Source: Bacillota bacterium
GTDB taxonomy: Bacteria; Bacillota; Bacilli; Paenibacillales; Paenibacillaceae
Assembly: GCA_023391635.1 (NCBI GenBank)
Contig: JAEWAQ010000003.1
Coordinates: forward strand, 124,001-188,000
Direction: 5' to 3'
Length of the DNA stretch: 64,000 nt
The notes under the pieces are model-generated. The model was not told the DNA's origin. It saw only the letters and a program-made list of their open reading frames with translations, and made no database searches. The translations under genes and the position numbers were made by a program. Of the stretch, positions 55,529 through 64,000 are shown piece after piece (position 1 is the stretch's first letter; each line of letters starts with the position of its first letter).

Positions 55529-58500
55529 TTACTTCTTCGCTGACATGCGCCGCGCGATCAACAGGACTGCTGCGATCGCAGCGAGGCCGAAGCCGATGAA
55601 CGGCAGGACAGGCATGTTCTCGCCGGTCTTTGGCAATGCTCCGGTGTTGGACTTGCCATCGCGTCCTTGTCCAGCAGGCGCTGCTGCGTTGTTGTTGCCA
55701 TTCTTGCCGCCGCCATTCGCAGGCGGAGTAGCAGAGTTGCCGGGATTGGCGCCAGCGCCCGCATTGCCGCCGTTGCCCGGCTCATTGCCGGTTCCCGTGG
55801 TTGGCGGGGTGCTTTCCTTAGGGCCTTCAGGATTCTCGGGATTCTCCGGTTTTTCAGGTTTCTCCGGTTTCTTCTCCAGCAGGACAAGACCTACGTCAAT
55901 CGTCAGATCGGATGCGCCTGCCTTCAGCGTGACCAAGCCGGTCTTGCCAGCAGCATCGGCATTGGAATCGTTCGCGGCGCTGCCCGAACTGCCTTGTGTC
56001 GTAAAGGCGAATCCGACGGGCAGATCGAATCGAACGGAATACTTGCCGGATTTCAAACCTTCGAACAAATAATATCCCGGGTTGCCGCCCGCATTTGTAT
56101 CCGTCAGCGCCGTGGCAATGGCTGTGCCGGATTCATTCAGCAAGGTGACGACGATGCCGTTCTGTCCTTTCTCGCCGGCATCTTGAATGCCGTTCTTGTT
56201 GCTGTCGATCCACACATAATCGCCGAGAGAAGAGAGCGGTACGAGACCTGCGTCCTGATCCTGGCGGTAGTCGCCGCCGAACAGCGTGATCTTGTCCATC
56301 AAGCCGTCACTATCTGTCTTCGAATCTTTAGCGCGGTCGGTTCCTTCGTTTTTCAACGTGAAGGCATAACCGTTCGGCAAGATCACCTTTATCTTGTAAT
56401 CATCCGGCTGGAGCGATTGGAACTTGTAATAGCCGGCTTTACCGTCCGGGCCGTTCGCGGTCGTCTGGGTGCCAATCAGCGCATCATAGCGGTTATACAG
56501 TTCGACAATGACGCCATTCAACCCTTGCTCGTCCGCATCTTGAATACCATTCTCATTCAAATCGATCCATACATAATTGCCAAGCTCCGATGTCGGCGTC
56601 GGAGGAATGAGGCGGATGCCCGCATCCAGGTCCGGATTGTGCGTCCCTGGAAGCAACGTTACCGCTTCGGTCCATCCGGCGTTGTCGATGTCAGAGTCGA
56701 GCGCCGTGTTCCCGCCTGCGCGCTTCACGGTTGCCATGTAGCCGGAAGGGAGGGTGAACTTGACTTTGTAAGCGCCCGGCACCAAATTGGTGAACTCATA
56801 GTATCCGGCATTGCCTGCATTGTCGGCGGTCGTCGTGCTTAGCAAGAGAACGTTTTCGTCGTCATACAAGTCGACTTTTACGTTGTTGAACCCTTGCTCG
56901 CTGGCATCCTGGACTCCGTTGCCGTTGCCGTCGACCCATACATAATCGCCCAGGGAAGCGGGCAGGGCGATGCCTGCGTCGATCGTCAGATTATCTTCTC
57001 CGGCAACGAGCATGATCGTGCCCGTCTTGCCGGAAGCATCGACGTCAGAATCGGTGGCAACCGTTACGCCGTTCGTCGTGATCTTCTGGCGCGTGAACAG
57101 GTAGCCGGTCGGCAGATCGAATTGTACCTGATATTGACCGGGCAGCAAATTCGTGAACAGGTAATTGCCATTCGCGTCCGTCGTCGTCGTGACAGGCGTA
57201 CCACCATTCAAGACAGGCGCACCGCTGTTGTCAAGCAGATGAACCGTAACGCCAGAGGCAGCAGGATCGGCCGCTTCACCATCTTGTCCGCCGATAATGT
57301 CGGTATCTACCCACAGCAGGTCACCGAGACGGACGAGCTGGATCAATCCGGCATCGATCGTGAGATTCACTTCTCCCGGCTGCAGCGTTATGACATCCGT
57401 TTTGCGTTCGTTCGCTCCTGAAGGTATTACGTTCGAATCCGCCGCGGTGTCCGCACCCTGATTTTTCTCTACGAATACGTATCCGGTTGGCAAATCGAAT
57501 TCCACGATATACTTGCCAGGAATCAGATTGTCAAAGCGATATTTGCCGTCCATATCCGTCTGCATGATTAATGGGTTGCCGATCGCATCTGTTGCGGCAT
57601 TGCCCAACTCATCCAGCACCTGAACGTTGACACCGCTGACGCCAAGTTCTTCTACGTTCTGCGTGCCGCCCGGTGTCTTGTCCATCCAGACGCGGTCACC
57701 GAGCGATGCGAGCTTCACGATGCCCGCGTCGACATTCATGTTATGCGTACCTGGCAGCAGGGTGATTGTATCCGTGATGCCCGTAACCGTGTCGACATCG
57801 GAGTCATTCGCATTCGTACTGCCTGCCGCTTGCTTGTGTGTAAAGATGAAGCCGGCCGGCAGATCGAATTTCACCCTGTAATCACCGGGGACAAGCTTCT
57901 CGAATAAATAGTTGCCGTTGGCATCTGTCGTTGTTGTGACCGGAACTCCGCTTTTCAGGACAGGGAGGCCGGCATTGTTGAGCAGATGGACAGTAACGCC
58001 CGGATAGCCGTTCTCGCTATTCAGAATGCCGTCATAGGCCGTATCGTTCCACAGCGTGTCGCCGAGCGAAGCGAGTTCGACGATGCCCGCGTCCAGCGTT
58101 AAATTAGAGCCGGTGGAGACGATCGATATTTGCTCGGTCATGCCGAAATTGGCGCCGATCGCCGGATCGGCATTTGAATCTTCGCTGCTATCTGCACTGT
58201 TGAACCGAGGCGAGAAGAAGTAGTAATCGCTCGGCAGATAGAACTTGATCACATAGCTGCCGGGCCACAAGCCGTCGAACAGGTACTTGCCGTCGTTGTC
58301 CGTCGGCATGCTCTTCAGGACGGTATCCAAATCGGCCGCGTCGTACAGTTCGACTTTCACGTTCGGCACGCCAAGCTCATCTGGATCTTGAACGCCGTTT
58401 CCGTTCACGTCGTACCAGAGCAAGTCGCCCAACGAGGTGATTTCCACGACGCCGGCATCGACATTAGGATTATTCATGTTCCATGTGAGCGTGATCGTAT

Positions 58501-61500
58501 CCGTCCAGCCGTTATCATCAACGTCCGAATCGTTCATTTCCGTGCTGCCTGCAGCATTCGCCGAAGTGAAATCCGTATACGGAGCCGGAAGATCGAACTT
58601 CACCTTATAGTTGCCCGGAGGCAGATTGGTGAACGAATATTTGCCGTCTGCATCGGTCGTTGCCGGGGAGATCGGATTGTTGTAAGCATCATTGGCAACT
58701 TCGGTTGTGCCGTCGCTTTCGTACAACCTCACCGTGACATTCGGCACGCCGGATTCAGCGCCATCCTGAATGCCGTTACCGTTCGTGTCATGCCAGATAA
58801 GATCGCCAAGCGATGCGTATGCAAGCGCGCCTGCATCGATTGTCGGATCATGCTCGCCGGCATCAAGTACGATCGGTCCGGTGGCACCGTTGCTCGGAGC
58901 CCCGGTATCCACAATCGCATCCGAGTCATCCGCGTCATCGCCTACATTCGGGGCGGTAAACGTATAGCCGTTTGGCAGCGTGAACTTCACGACATACGTG
59001 CCGGCATTCAATTTGTCGAACAGATAGGCGCCAGTGGCATCTGTCGTGATATCTGCGATTGCATCTCCATAAGCGTTGACAGTGATTTTCGCGCTGCCGT
59101 CATGATTGAACAATTCGACCTTCGCCCCGTCCAGCCCCGCCTCGACGCCGTCTTTTATGCCGTTGGCGTTCGTGTCCAGCCATACGATGTCGCCCAGCGA
59201 GGCGAGAGGGACGAGACCGGCATCGACCGAGTCGTTGTCAGAGCCCAGGTCGATCTGGTCCGTCTTGGCGATCGGGTCCGAATCAAGGATGGGCTTGTTG
59301 ACGTTTGAATCAATTGCTGATTGCGTGCCGTCTCCTTTATTTGTGTAAACATAGCCGTCCGGTCGTTCGAATTGCACGGTATAGCGGCCCGGGTACAGCT
59401 TTGTGAACGTATAGGAGCCGTTTGCCGACGTTGTTGCCGTCCGATACACGACAGAAGTAGACACGTCATCATAGTACAGCGTCACAGTTACGTCTTCAAC
59501 ACCAGGTTCTCCGGCATCTTGAACACCATTCCGGTCATTGTCCCGCCACACTTTGTCGCCAAGTGAGACGAGCTTGACGATGCCGGCGTCGATCGTCATG
59601 TCAGATGCGCCGGGCGTCGTTACTGCGATGTTGTCCGTGCGTCCGCTCGTTTGCGGAGTTGCTGCAATATCATCCGAGCGATTCACATTGGAATCCAGAG
59701 TCGCATCTCCGCCTTGACCTTTGCGCGTAAAGCCGTGATCGGTATCCGGCAAGACGAATTCGACGCGGTAAGTGCCAGGCAGCAATTTGTCGAACTTGTA
59801 TTCGCCGTCGATATCCGTCGTCTTCGTACGGTTGGTCGTGCCATTCGCTTCTTTGACCGGAGTGTTCGATGTATCCAGCAAGTTCACAACGATGTTCGGC
59901 ATGCCAGGTTCACCGCTATCCTGTACGCCGTCATAGTTCGAATCTTCCCAGACATAATTGCCGATTTCAACCGGCATCACGTAGCCAGCATCTACGGTGT
60001 GATTGACTTCGCCTAGCTGCAGCGTGATCACATCGGACATGCCCAACGCATTCGGATTGGAATCGATCTTCCGGTCCGAGCCCTGGCGCACGAAGGTGAC
60101 GATCTCGCCTGTGGCGATTTCCTGCGGGAATTCCACCCGATATTTGCCTGGCAGCAGCCCCGTGAATTCATATTTGCCAGCTGCGTCAGTCGTCTCTTCC
60201 CTTGGGTCACCCACGCCATCGAGAACCGGATCGCCATTCTCGTACAGCAATTTGACTACTACACCCGCAACTGGAGAATCTCCAGCAGTCTGAGTGCCGC
60301 TTTTATCCACATCCCGCCACACATAGTCGCCGATGGCGCCAAGCGGAGGGAGAAGGCCGGCGTCGATCGTGAGATCGTAACCATCGGGATACGAGCTGGG
60401 TAAAGTAATCGTATCCGTCACGACCACGGGTGCTGCGCCGCCGACATTGGTATCATTTTCTTCATTTGAGCCTAAAGCGTTCATCTGCGTCCAAGTCGAA
60501 AATTTGTTGGCTGTATTGATGCCGTAGTCATATTCATAATCCACTGGCAAATTGCTAGGCATCGTAAAACGGACTTTATAGTCGCCGGCCGGGAGGTTAG
60601 GGAACAAATAGAAGCCTGGCCGTCCCTGATCGTCATCGCCCGTTACCGTCGTTACGGGTATGTGTACGATTGTGCCGTCGTCATCGTAGTCTTTCGTGAA
60701 TGCCGTGCCATCGTCCTTCAGCAACTCGACTAGGACGCCATTCACGCCCCACAATTGTAAATCCTCATCCTGAATCCCGTTCTTATCCAAATCAACCCAT
60801 ACATAGTCGCCGATGGACAATCCCGAATCGGGTGCGATATGCACGCCGACCTTCGGCGGTTCTGCAGGTTCGAGCGCGGAGCCGCCTACTTTGGAAGCTT
60901 GCTGACCGAATGAGTTCCAGGCGACCTTATCCTCCAGCGTTCCCACAGGCGCTTTCATCGACCAGACGATATTCCGTTCCTCGTCAGGTGCAAGCTCGAG
61001 AGAAGGGTCGAATACGAATTTCAGCGCCGTAACCGTCGTGAGATCGGCAGGTGCTGTCGGCAGCCATGTGGTGCCTGCATCCATCTTCGGATGTTCGTCC
61101 GTGCTGTACAACACGGTGTATTCGGCAGTATTGCTCAATGACTCCGTTAAGACGGTGCCCCATGTAGACCCACGAGAGCCGAGCAAAGCCCCTTCATCTC
61201 CGACGCGAGGCAGTACGTCCACCAACACAATGTTATCGAGGGAGACATTGCCTTTGTTGTACACCGTCAGCTTATAGTCAACCCGACCGCCGGCAACGGT
61301 TTTACCCAAATCGTTCACAGGCGGGATCGGATCGCCATCTTTCCAACTCGGCGGCAATAGCCCCGTCTTCCAGCCGTCACCATCCAATTCGCCCCGCACG
61401 CGCTTGTAGGAACCAAGTGCAGCGACCGTATTGACCGCGAATTGCGCTCTGCTGCGGATCAGTTTATTCGTGGCCGCATTTTTATCGTGATTGTCCGTGT

Positions 61501-63415
61501 CGGGCTGCGTATCGAAATAATAATCGTTAAAGTACGGGTCCGCGCTTGTTGTAAATTCGGCCCAGTTGTCGTAGGTGCCTGGAGGCGCGAAATCATTCAC
61601 TTTGGCTTTATATCGGATCGTGAAATGTTCATTGGGATCCATCGAGACAGAATTTTCAAATTCCCAACGCAGCAGCGTATCGCCATTGCCCAGCGTTTCC
61701 TTGTCCACCAATTGGAGCGTGCCGACATTCGCAAATCCGCTGCTGGAATAAACAGGCATGTAGCTGGTGCCGACATCAATCGGGCGATCGTACGTTAGTG
61801 ACGAAGGCAGAACATCCATTACGACGGGATTGTTCAGCTCATCGCTCGACAGATCCGTATTTTCTACTGTAATTTCAAATTCGATCTCTTGGCCTGGCGA
61901 GTAGCTGTCGGGACCGATAAGGTCTTTATGCAGGCGAACAAGCGGTCGATTGCCCCACAGATACACGCGTGCAGGGTCATGAAATGCTTTCAGACCGCCG
62001 TCGAACGTATAGTACAAATCAGCAATGTTTTCAATCCAATTGCCATTCGTAACGGCACCGCCATCCAGCGTATAGGTCAACTGAAATTCCGTTAATTGGC
62101 TGAAGGAAATCGGCAATAAGCCTGGGAAGTTGAACTTGATGCCGGTAATTTTCGCTCCGAGCGATAGATCGGCTGCTTCCAACGTAACAGGTGTCGTGCT
62201 GCTGACATCCTGCCACAAGGTCCAGTCGTCCGCAGCCGGGCTTGTTGCGTAATATACGCTGTACGTGACGCTCGGACTGTCAAAGAAAGTGGCGGTCTGG
62301 ATAGACTTGAGATTCAGATTGACAAGGTTGCCACTCGAATCTACGGTTGGCGTCAGATCGACGATGCTGGCGTTTTCCAAGTAGCCATTGGAACGGTTTC
62401 GAAAACCGCCGATGTCGAACCGAACATCTTGGCCTGGCGAAATTTCTTGATGGCGTTCGAAAGTATCCTTGTGGAATATTCCGTTCAATCCGGCGTCATC
62501 CGGGTAGTCTATGAATCCATGACCGGTTTGAGCATCATCGGTCTTTCTCGTAGCATTACCGATATCGCTGTATTCCACATGGGCATAGTTGACTACTAGG
62601 GAAGAGATGTCAAATGTCGGCGACGGATAATTCACCGTTACATAAAATCTCGTATCCTCGCGCAGCGTACCGGGAATCGTCCACACGACCGTATTGCCTG
62701 GTTCCAGCGTGCCGCCATTGCTGGCCGACACGAATACCGAGCCTGCAGGAAGCGTATCCGTCAGCACGACGTTCTCGATATCAAGGACGCCGATCTCATC
62801 TACGGACTTGTCGTTGTCGAATAAAATTTCGTACTGCACGTTGCCGTCGACCATAGGGGTCGGAATTGGAGACGTTCTCTGTTTCTCCAGATGCCACAAT
62901 GAAGATGCCGTTGCGATAACAGTTACATCATTGGCGGTCTCGATGATGTCGTTATTGCCATCGACGATATACGGAGAAGTCGTTGCCGATGTACCGTTTA
63001 ACGTGATATACGGCTTGAATTTTACATTCACTTGCATCGTGTAGGATTCGCCCGGATTTGGCCCTGACGGACTGAAGCTGAATATCGCGTCATTACCGAC
63101 GAGTGCGCCGTTTGAAATGATGGATATCGGTTCATATCCGACATACACGATGTCCTCCGGAATCGGCAAGATCAGCTTCATGTTGCTAAAATCGAAGTTA
63201 TGGACACCGAGGTCGGAAAAACTAAACTTAACTTCATACGTGAAAATCTTACCTGATTCCACAGTCGCAACATTGGATGACATGCTCAGTCTGATGCCGT
63301 TCGTAGCGTTATCGTCAGCTTTCACGACCGGCTTGGGCAGCCACGAGAAGTTCCACATGATCGCTATCGAAAGCATGATCATCAGGACGGAATGGAACAC
63401 CTTTTTCATTTTCAT
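55529..63415 (-). CDS. Giant LPxTG-anchored SdrD B-domain surface protein
   Basis: The 2628-residue protein has a signal peptide (cleavage near VVKADDN), an about 830-residue N-terminal part with DUF11-like beta-sandwich repeats (for example YKLTVYNKGNVSLDNIVLVD), 13 tandem SdrD B-type domains (about 866-2511), a Pro/Gly/Asn-rich wall-spanning region and a sorting signal: LPKTG at 2594-2598, a hydrophobic helix and a RRMSAKK tail. SdrD B domains are calcium-binding Ig-like rods in staphylococcal adhesins, so a cell-surface rod or adhesin is inferred. ATG 63415 has AAGGAGCC eight nt upstream and overlaps the sortase stop as ATGA. Confidence 0.94.
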   Translation of the reverse strand: MKMKKVFHSVLMIMLSIAIMWNFSWLPKPVVKADDNATNGIRLSMSSNVATVESGKIFTYEVKFSFSDLGVHNFDFSNMKLILPIPEDIVYVGYEPISIISNGALVGNDAIFSFSPSGPNPGESYTMQVNVKFKPYITLNGTSATTSPYIVDGNNDIIETANDVTVIATASSLWHLEKQRTSPIPTPMVDGNVQYEILFDNDKSVDEIGVLDIENVVLTDTLPAGSVFVSASNGGTLEPGNTVVWTIPGTLREDTRFYVTVNYPSPTFDISSLVVNYAHVEYSDIGNATRKTDDAQTGHGFIDYPDDAGLNGIFHKDTFERHQEISPGQDVRFDIGGFRNRSNGYLENASIVDLTPTVDSSGNLVNLNLKSIQTATFFDSPSVTYSVYYATSPAADDWTLWQDVSSTTPVTLEAADLSLGAKITGIKFNFPGLLPISFSQLTEFQLTYTLDGGAVTNGNWIENIADLYYTFDGGLKAFHDPARVYLWGNRPLVRLHKDLIGPDSYSPGQEIEFEITVENTDLSSDELNNPVVMDVLPSSLTYDRPIDVGTSYMPVYSSSGFANVGTLQLVDKETLGNGDTLLRWEFENSVSMDPNEHFTIRYKAKVNDFAPPGTYDNWAEFTTSADPYFNDYYFDTQPDTDNHDKNAATNKLIRSRAQFAVNTVAALGSYKRVRGELDGDGWKTGLLPPSWKDGDPIPPVNDLGKTVAGGRVDYKLTVYNKGNVSLDNIVLVDVLPRVGDEGALLGSRGSTWGTVLTESLSNTAEYTVLYSTDEHPKMDAGTTWLPTAPADLTTVTALKFVFDPSLELAPDEERNIVWSMKAPVGTLEDKVAWNSFGQQASKVGGSALEPAEPPKVGVHIAPDSGLSIGDYVWVDLDKNGIQDEDLQLWGVNGVLVELLKDDGTAFTKDYDDDGTIVHIPVTTVTGDDDQGRPGFYLFPNLPAGDYKVRFTMPSNLPVDYEYDYGINTANKFSTWTQMNALGSNEENDTNVGGAAPVVVTDTITLPSSYPDGYDLTIDAGLLPPLGAIGDYVWRDVDKSGTQTAGDSPVAGVVVKLLYENGDPVLDGVGDPREETTDAAGKYEFTGLLPGKYRVEFPQEIATGEIVTFVRQGSDRKIDSNPNALGMSDVITLQLGEVNHTVDAGYVMPVEIGNYVWEDSNYDGVQDSGEPGMPNIVVNLLDTSNTPVKEANGTTNRTKTTDIDGEYKFDKLLPGTYRVEFVLPDTDHGFTRKGQGGDATLDSNVNRSDDIAATPQTSGRTDNIAVTTPGASDMTIDAGIVKLVSLGDKVWRDNDRNGVQDAGEPGVEDVTVTLYYDDVSTSVVYRTATTSANGSYTFTKLYPGRYTVQFERPDGYVYTNKGDGTQSAIDSNVNKPILDSDPIAKTDQIDLGSDNDSVDAGLVPLASLGDIVWLDTNANGIKDGVEAGLDGAKVELFNHDGSAKITVNAYGDAIADITTDATGAYLFDKLNAGTYVVKFTLPNGYTFTAPNVGDDADDSDAIVDTGAPSNGATGPIVLDAGEHDPTIDAGALAYASLGDLIWHDTNGNGIQDGAESGVPNVTVRLYESDGTTEVANDAYNNPISPATTDADGKYSFTNLPPGNYKVKFDLPAPYTDFTSANAAGSTEMNDSDVDDNGWTDTITLTWNMNNPNVDAGVVEITSLGDLLWYDVNGNGVQDPDELGVPNVKVELYDAADLDTVLKSMPTDNDGKYLFDGLWPGSYVIKFYLPSDYYFFSPRFNSADSSEDSNADPAIGANFGMTEQISIVSTGSNLTLDAGIVELASLGDTLWNDTAYDGILNSENGYPGVTVHLLNNAGLPVLKSGVPVTTTTDANGNYLFEKLVPGDYRVKFDLPAGFIFTHKQAAGSTNANDSDVDTVTGITDTITLLPGTHNMNVDAGIVKLASLGDRVWMDKTPGGTQNVEELGVSGVNVQVLDELGNAATDAIGNPLIMQTDMDGKYRFDNLIPGKYIVEFDLPTGYVFVEKNQGADTAADSNVIPSGANERKTDVITLQPGEVNLTIDAGLIQLVRLGDLLWVDTDIIGGQDGEAADPAASGVTVHLLDNSGAPVLNGGTPVTTTTDANGNYLFTNLLPGQYQVQFDLPTGYLFTRQKITTNGVTVATDSDVDASGKTGTIMLVAGEDNLTIDAGIALPASLGDYVWVDGNGNGVQDASEQGFNNVKVDLYDDENVLLLSTTTADNAGNAGYYEFTNLVPGAYKVKFTLPSGYMATVKRAGGNTALDSDIDNAGWTEAVTLLPGTHNPDLDAGIRLIPPTPTSELGNYVWIDLNENGIQDADEQGLNGVIVELYNRYDALIGTQTTANGPDGKAGYYKFQSLQPDDYKIKVILPNGYAFTLKNEGTDRAKDSKTDSDGLMDKITLFGGDYRQDQDAGLVPLSSLGDYVWIDSNKNGIQDAGEKGQNGIVVTLLNESGTAIATALTDTNAGGNPGYYLFEGLKSGKYSVRFDLPVGFAFTTQGSSGSAANDSNADAAGKTGLVTLKAGASDLTIDVGLVLLEKKPEKPEKPENPENPEGPKESTPPTTGTGNEPGNGGNAGAGANPGNSATPPANGGGKNGNNNAAAPAGQGRDGKSNTGALPKTGENMPVLPFIGFGLAAIAAVLLIARRMSAKK
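55880..60820 (-). repeat. Thirteen tandem SdrD B-domain coding repeats
   Basis: Each unit begins with a SLGDYVWxDxNxNGxQDxxE pattern, has a KYxFxxLxPGxYxVxFxLPxGY core and ends DLTIDAG, about 115-130 residues per unit (the first is longer). Order from the N-terminus: units start IGDYVW, IGDYVW, IGNYVW, LGDKVW, LGDIVW, LGDLIW, LGDLLW, LGDTLW, LGDRVW, LGDLLW, LGDYVW, LGNYVW, LGDYVW. Units 3-13 are similar to each other but clearly diverged at the DNA level. Confidence 0.9.
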
Positions 63416-64000
63416 TGATTCGGCTCCTTATCTAACGATACTAGCTTGGCTTTGACGATAAGTCGGTGGGTATGCGTACGCAGCGGATGGCAGGTGATGA
63501 GCGTCAGCATTGATTCGCCCGGCTCCGATTGCAATACCGAGAGGTCGTCCGGCTCGACGACCAGCTTCTCCGTTACTATGTAGCGATACGTGCCGGCTGT
63601 CGTCTCGATGTCGACGTCGTCGCCGGGCTCCAGCTCATTCAGCCGGTTGAAATAACGGCCGCCTGCCCAGCCCCGGTGCCCCGCAAGCACGAAATTGCCG
63701 ATTTGCCCAGGCAAAACGCCTTCCAGCACGGTGCCCGCGCCATGCTTCAACGCTGTCTCGTCAACCCCTTTTACGATCGGTTCGGTCAAGTCGATGTTTC
63801 CGATTCGCAGCGAGCCCAGCAACTCCAAATCATCGACCTTCTTCCACTGCGGAACGGGAGCGGGCTCCGGCTCCTGCGCGCGATTGTCCGCGGTCAGCGC
63901 CAACTTCACCGGCTCGGCTGCGGCGGGCGGCGATTGCGGGGATACAGCGGCTGCAGCTTGCAGTTCGGCACTCCATTCGGCTAACAATCGCAGCTGTTCA
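63412..64000 (-). CDS. Sortase (5' end beyond the window)
   Basis: The frame stays open to the window edge, so the membrane-anchor N-terminus is outside; about 196 residues are seen. A Pro/Ala-rich linker precedes the sortase beta-barrel (about 60-185): LGSLRIGNIDLTEPIVKGVD, catalytic His in VLAGHRGW, Cys in LTLITCHP and Arg in RTHTHRLIV. The class is uncertain; it is closest to the class D-like group by eye. The stop overlaps the SdrD-type gene start by 4 nt, so the enzyme and its probable LPKTG substrate are translationally coupled. Confidence 0.92.
   Translation of the reverse strand, partial: EQLRLLAEWSAELQAAAAVSPQSPPAAAEPVKLALTADNRAQEPEPAPVPQWKKVDDLELLGSLRIGNIDLTEPIVKGVDETALKHGAGTVLEGVLPGQIGNFVLAGHRGWAGGRYFNRLNELEPGDDVDIETTAGTYRYIVTEKLVVEPDDLSVLQSEPGESMLTLITCHPLRTHTHRLIVKAKLVSLDKEPNQ

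Noticed and set aside
55667..59308. Plus-strand frames of 300-390 codons inside the SdrD region
   Set aside because: They arise from the complementary strand of the repeated SdrD B domains and repeat with the same period; no start sites or families.
55880..60820. CRISPR array or satellite DNA
   Set aside because: The periodicity is protein-domain length (about 350-390 bp), diverged at DNA level and in one frame; there are no short direct repeats with unique spacers.
1..64000. Anti-phage defence system
   Set aside because: Apart from the SNF2 helicase, no restriction, retron, CBASS, Cas or toxin-antitoxin signature was seen.

Overview
The window is a chromosomal segment of an endospore-forming Bacillota, most likely a Paenibacillaceae member (Paenibacillus/Cohnella type). 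The evidence is the sporulation genes spoIVB, spo0A and spoIIM, a gene order that follows the Bacillus subtilis nusB-to-punA stretch, strong Shine-Dalgarno sites, frequent TTG/GTG starts, a GC-rich backbone, and YesM/YesN plus SdrD-type surface proteins. No tRNA, rRNA, CRISPR array, insertion sequence or prophage gene was seen.

Layout. (1) 1-11,940 is a conserved housekeeping/sporulation block: nusB (cut by the window edge), folD, xseA, xseB, ispA, dxs, yqxC/tlyA, an unrecognised membrane-anchored protein, argR, recN, spoIVB, spo0A. Many junctions are 4-nt ATGA overlaps. spo0A has a sigma-H-like promoter and two exact Spo0A boxes. (2) 12,000-26,300 is a visibly AT-richer accessory island: a YesM/YesN two-component system, an AraC regulator, a sugar-type ABC importer without its own ATPase, an M14 carboxypeptidase-like protein, an MmgE/PrpD protein, a second paralogous binding protein and a secreted GH16 glycosidase. 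It looks like a glycan or glycoconjugate capture and use locus. (3) 26,400-38,820 returns to metabolism: an ACT-domain malic enzyme, a hendecad-repeat coiled-coil protein, a membrane PPIase, a VOC protein, DUF2627, the branched-chain 2-oxoacid dehydrogenase complex (E3, E1alpha, E1beta, E2), DUF1697, lipB (octanoyl transfer, the pathway that modifies E2), a 30-residue Prli42-like microprotein and an M20 peptidase.

(4) 39,000-43,840 holds an ABC-2 exporter with a NEW3-domain membrane protein, divergent from an ECF sigma factor and its RskA-type anti-sigma. (5) 43,900-51,860 resumes conserved synteny: nudF, an endonuclease-Q-like PHP protein, spoIIM, fur, two divergent glutathione peroxidases, yqzK, xerD, deoB, punA. 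(6) 52,080-64,000 carries a SWIM/SNF2 helicase and, convergent with it, a sortase translationally coupled to a 2628-residue LPKTG protein with 13 SdrD B-type domains.

How it fits together: Spo0A, SpoIVB and SpoIIM belong to sporulation; dxs/ispA to isoprenoids; bkd plus lipB to branched-chain acyl-CoA supply and lipoylation; deoB/punA to nucleoside salvage. The island, the ECF/exporter module and the sortase/adhesin pair are the accessory, niche-related parts. Start codons were chosen by Shine-Dalgarno position and family alignment from memory; no database search was possible.
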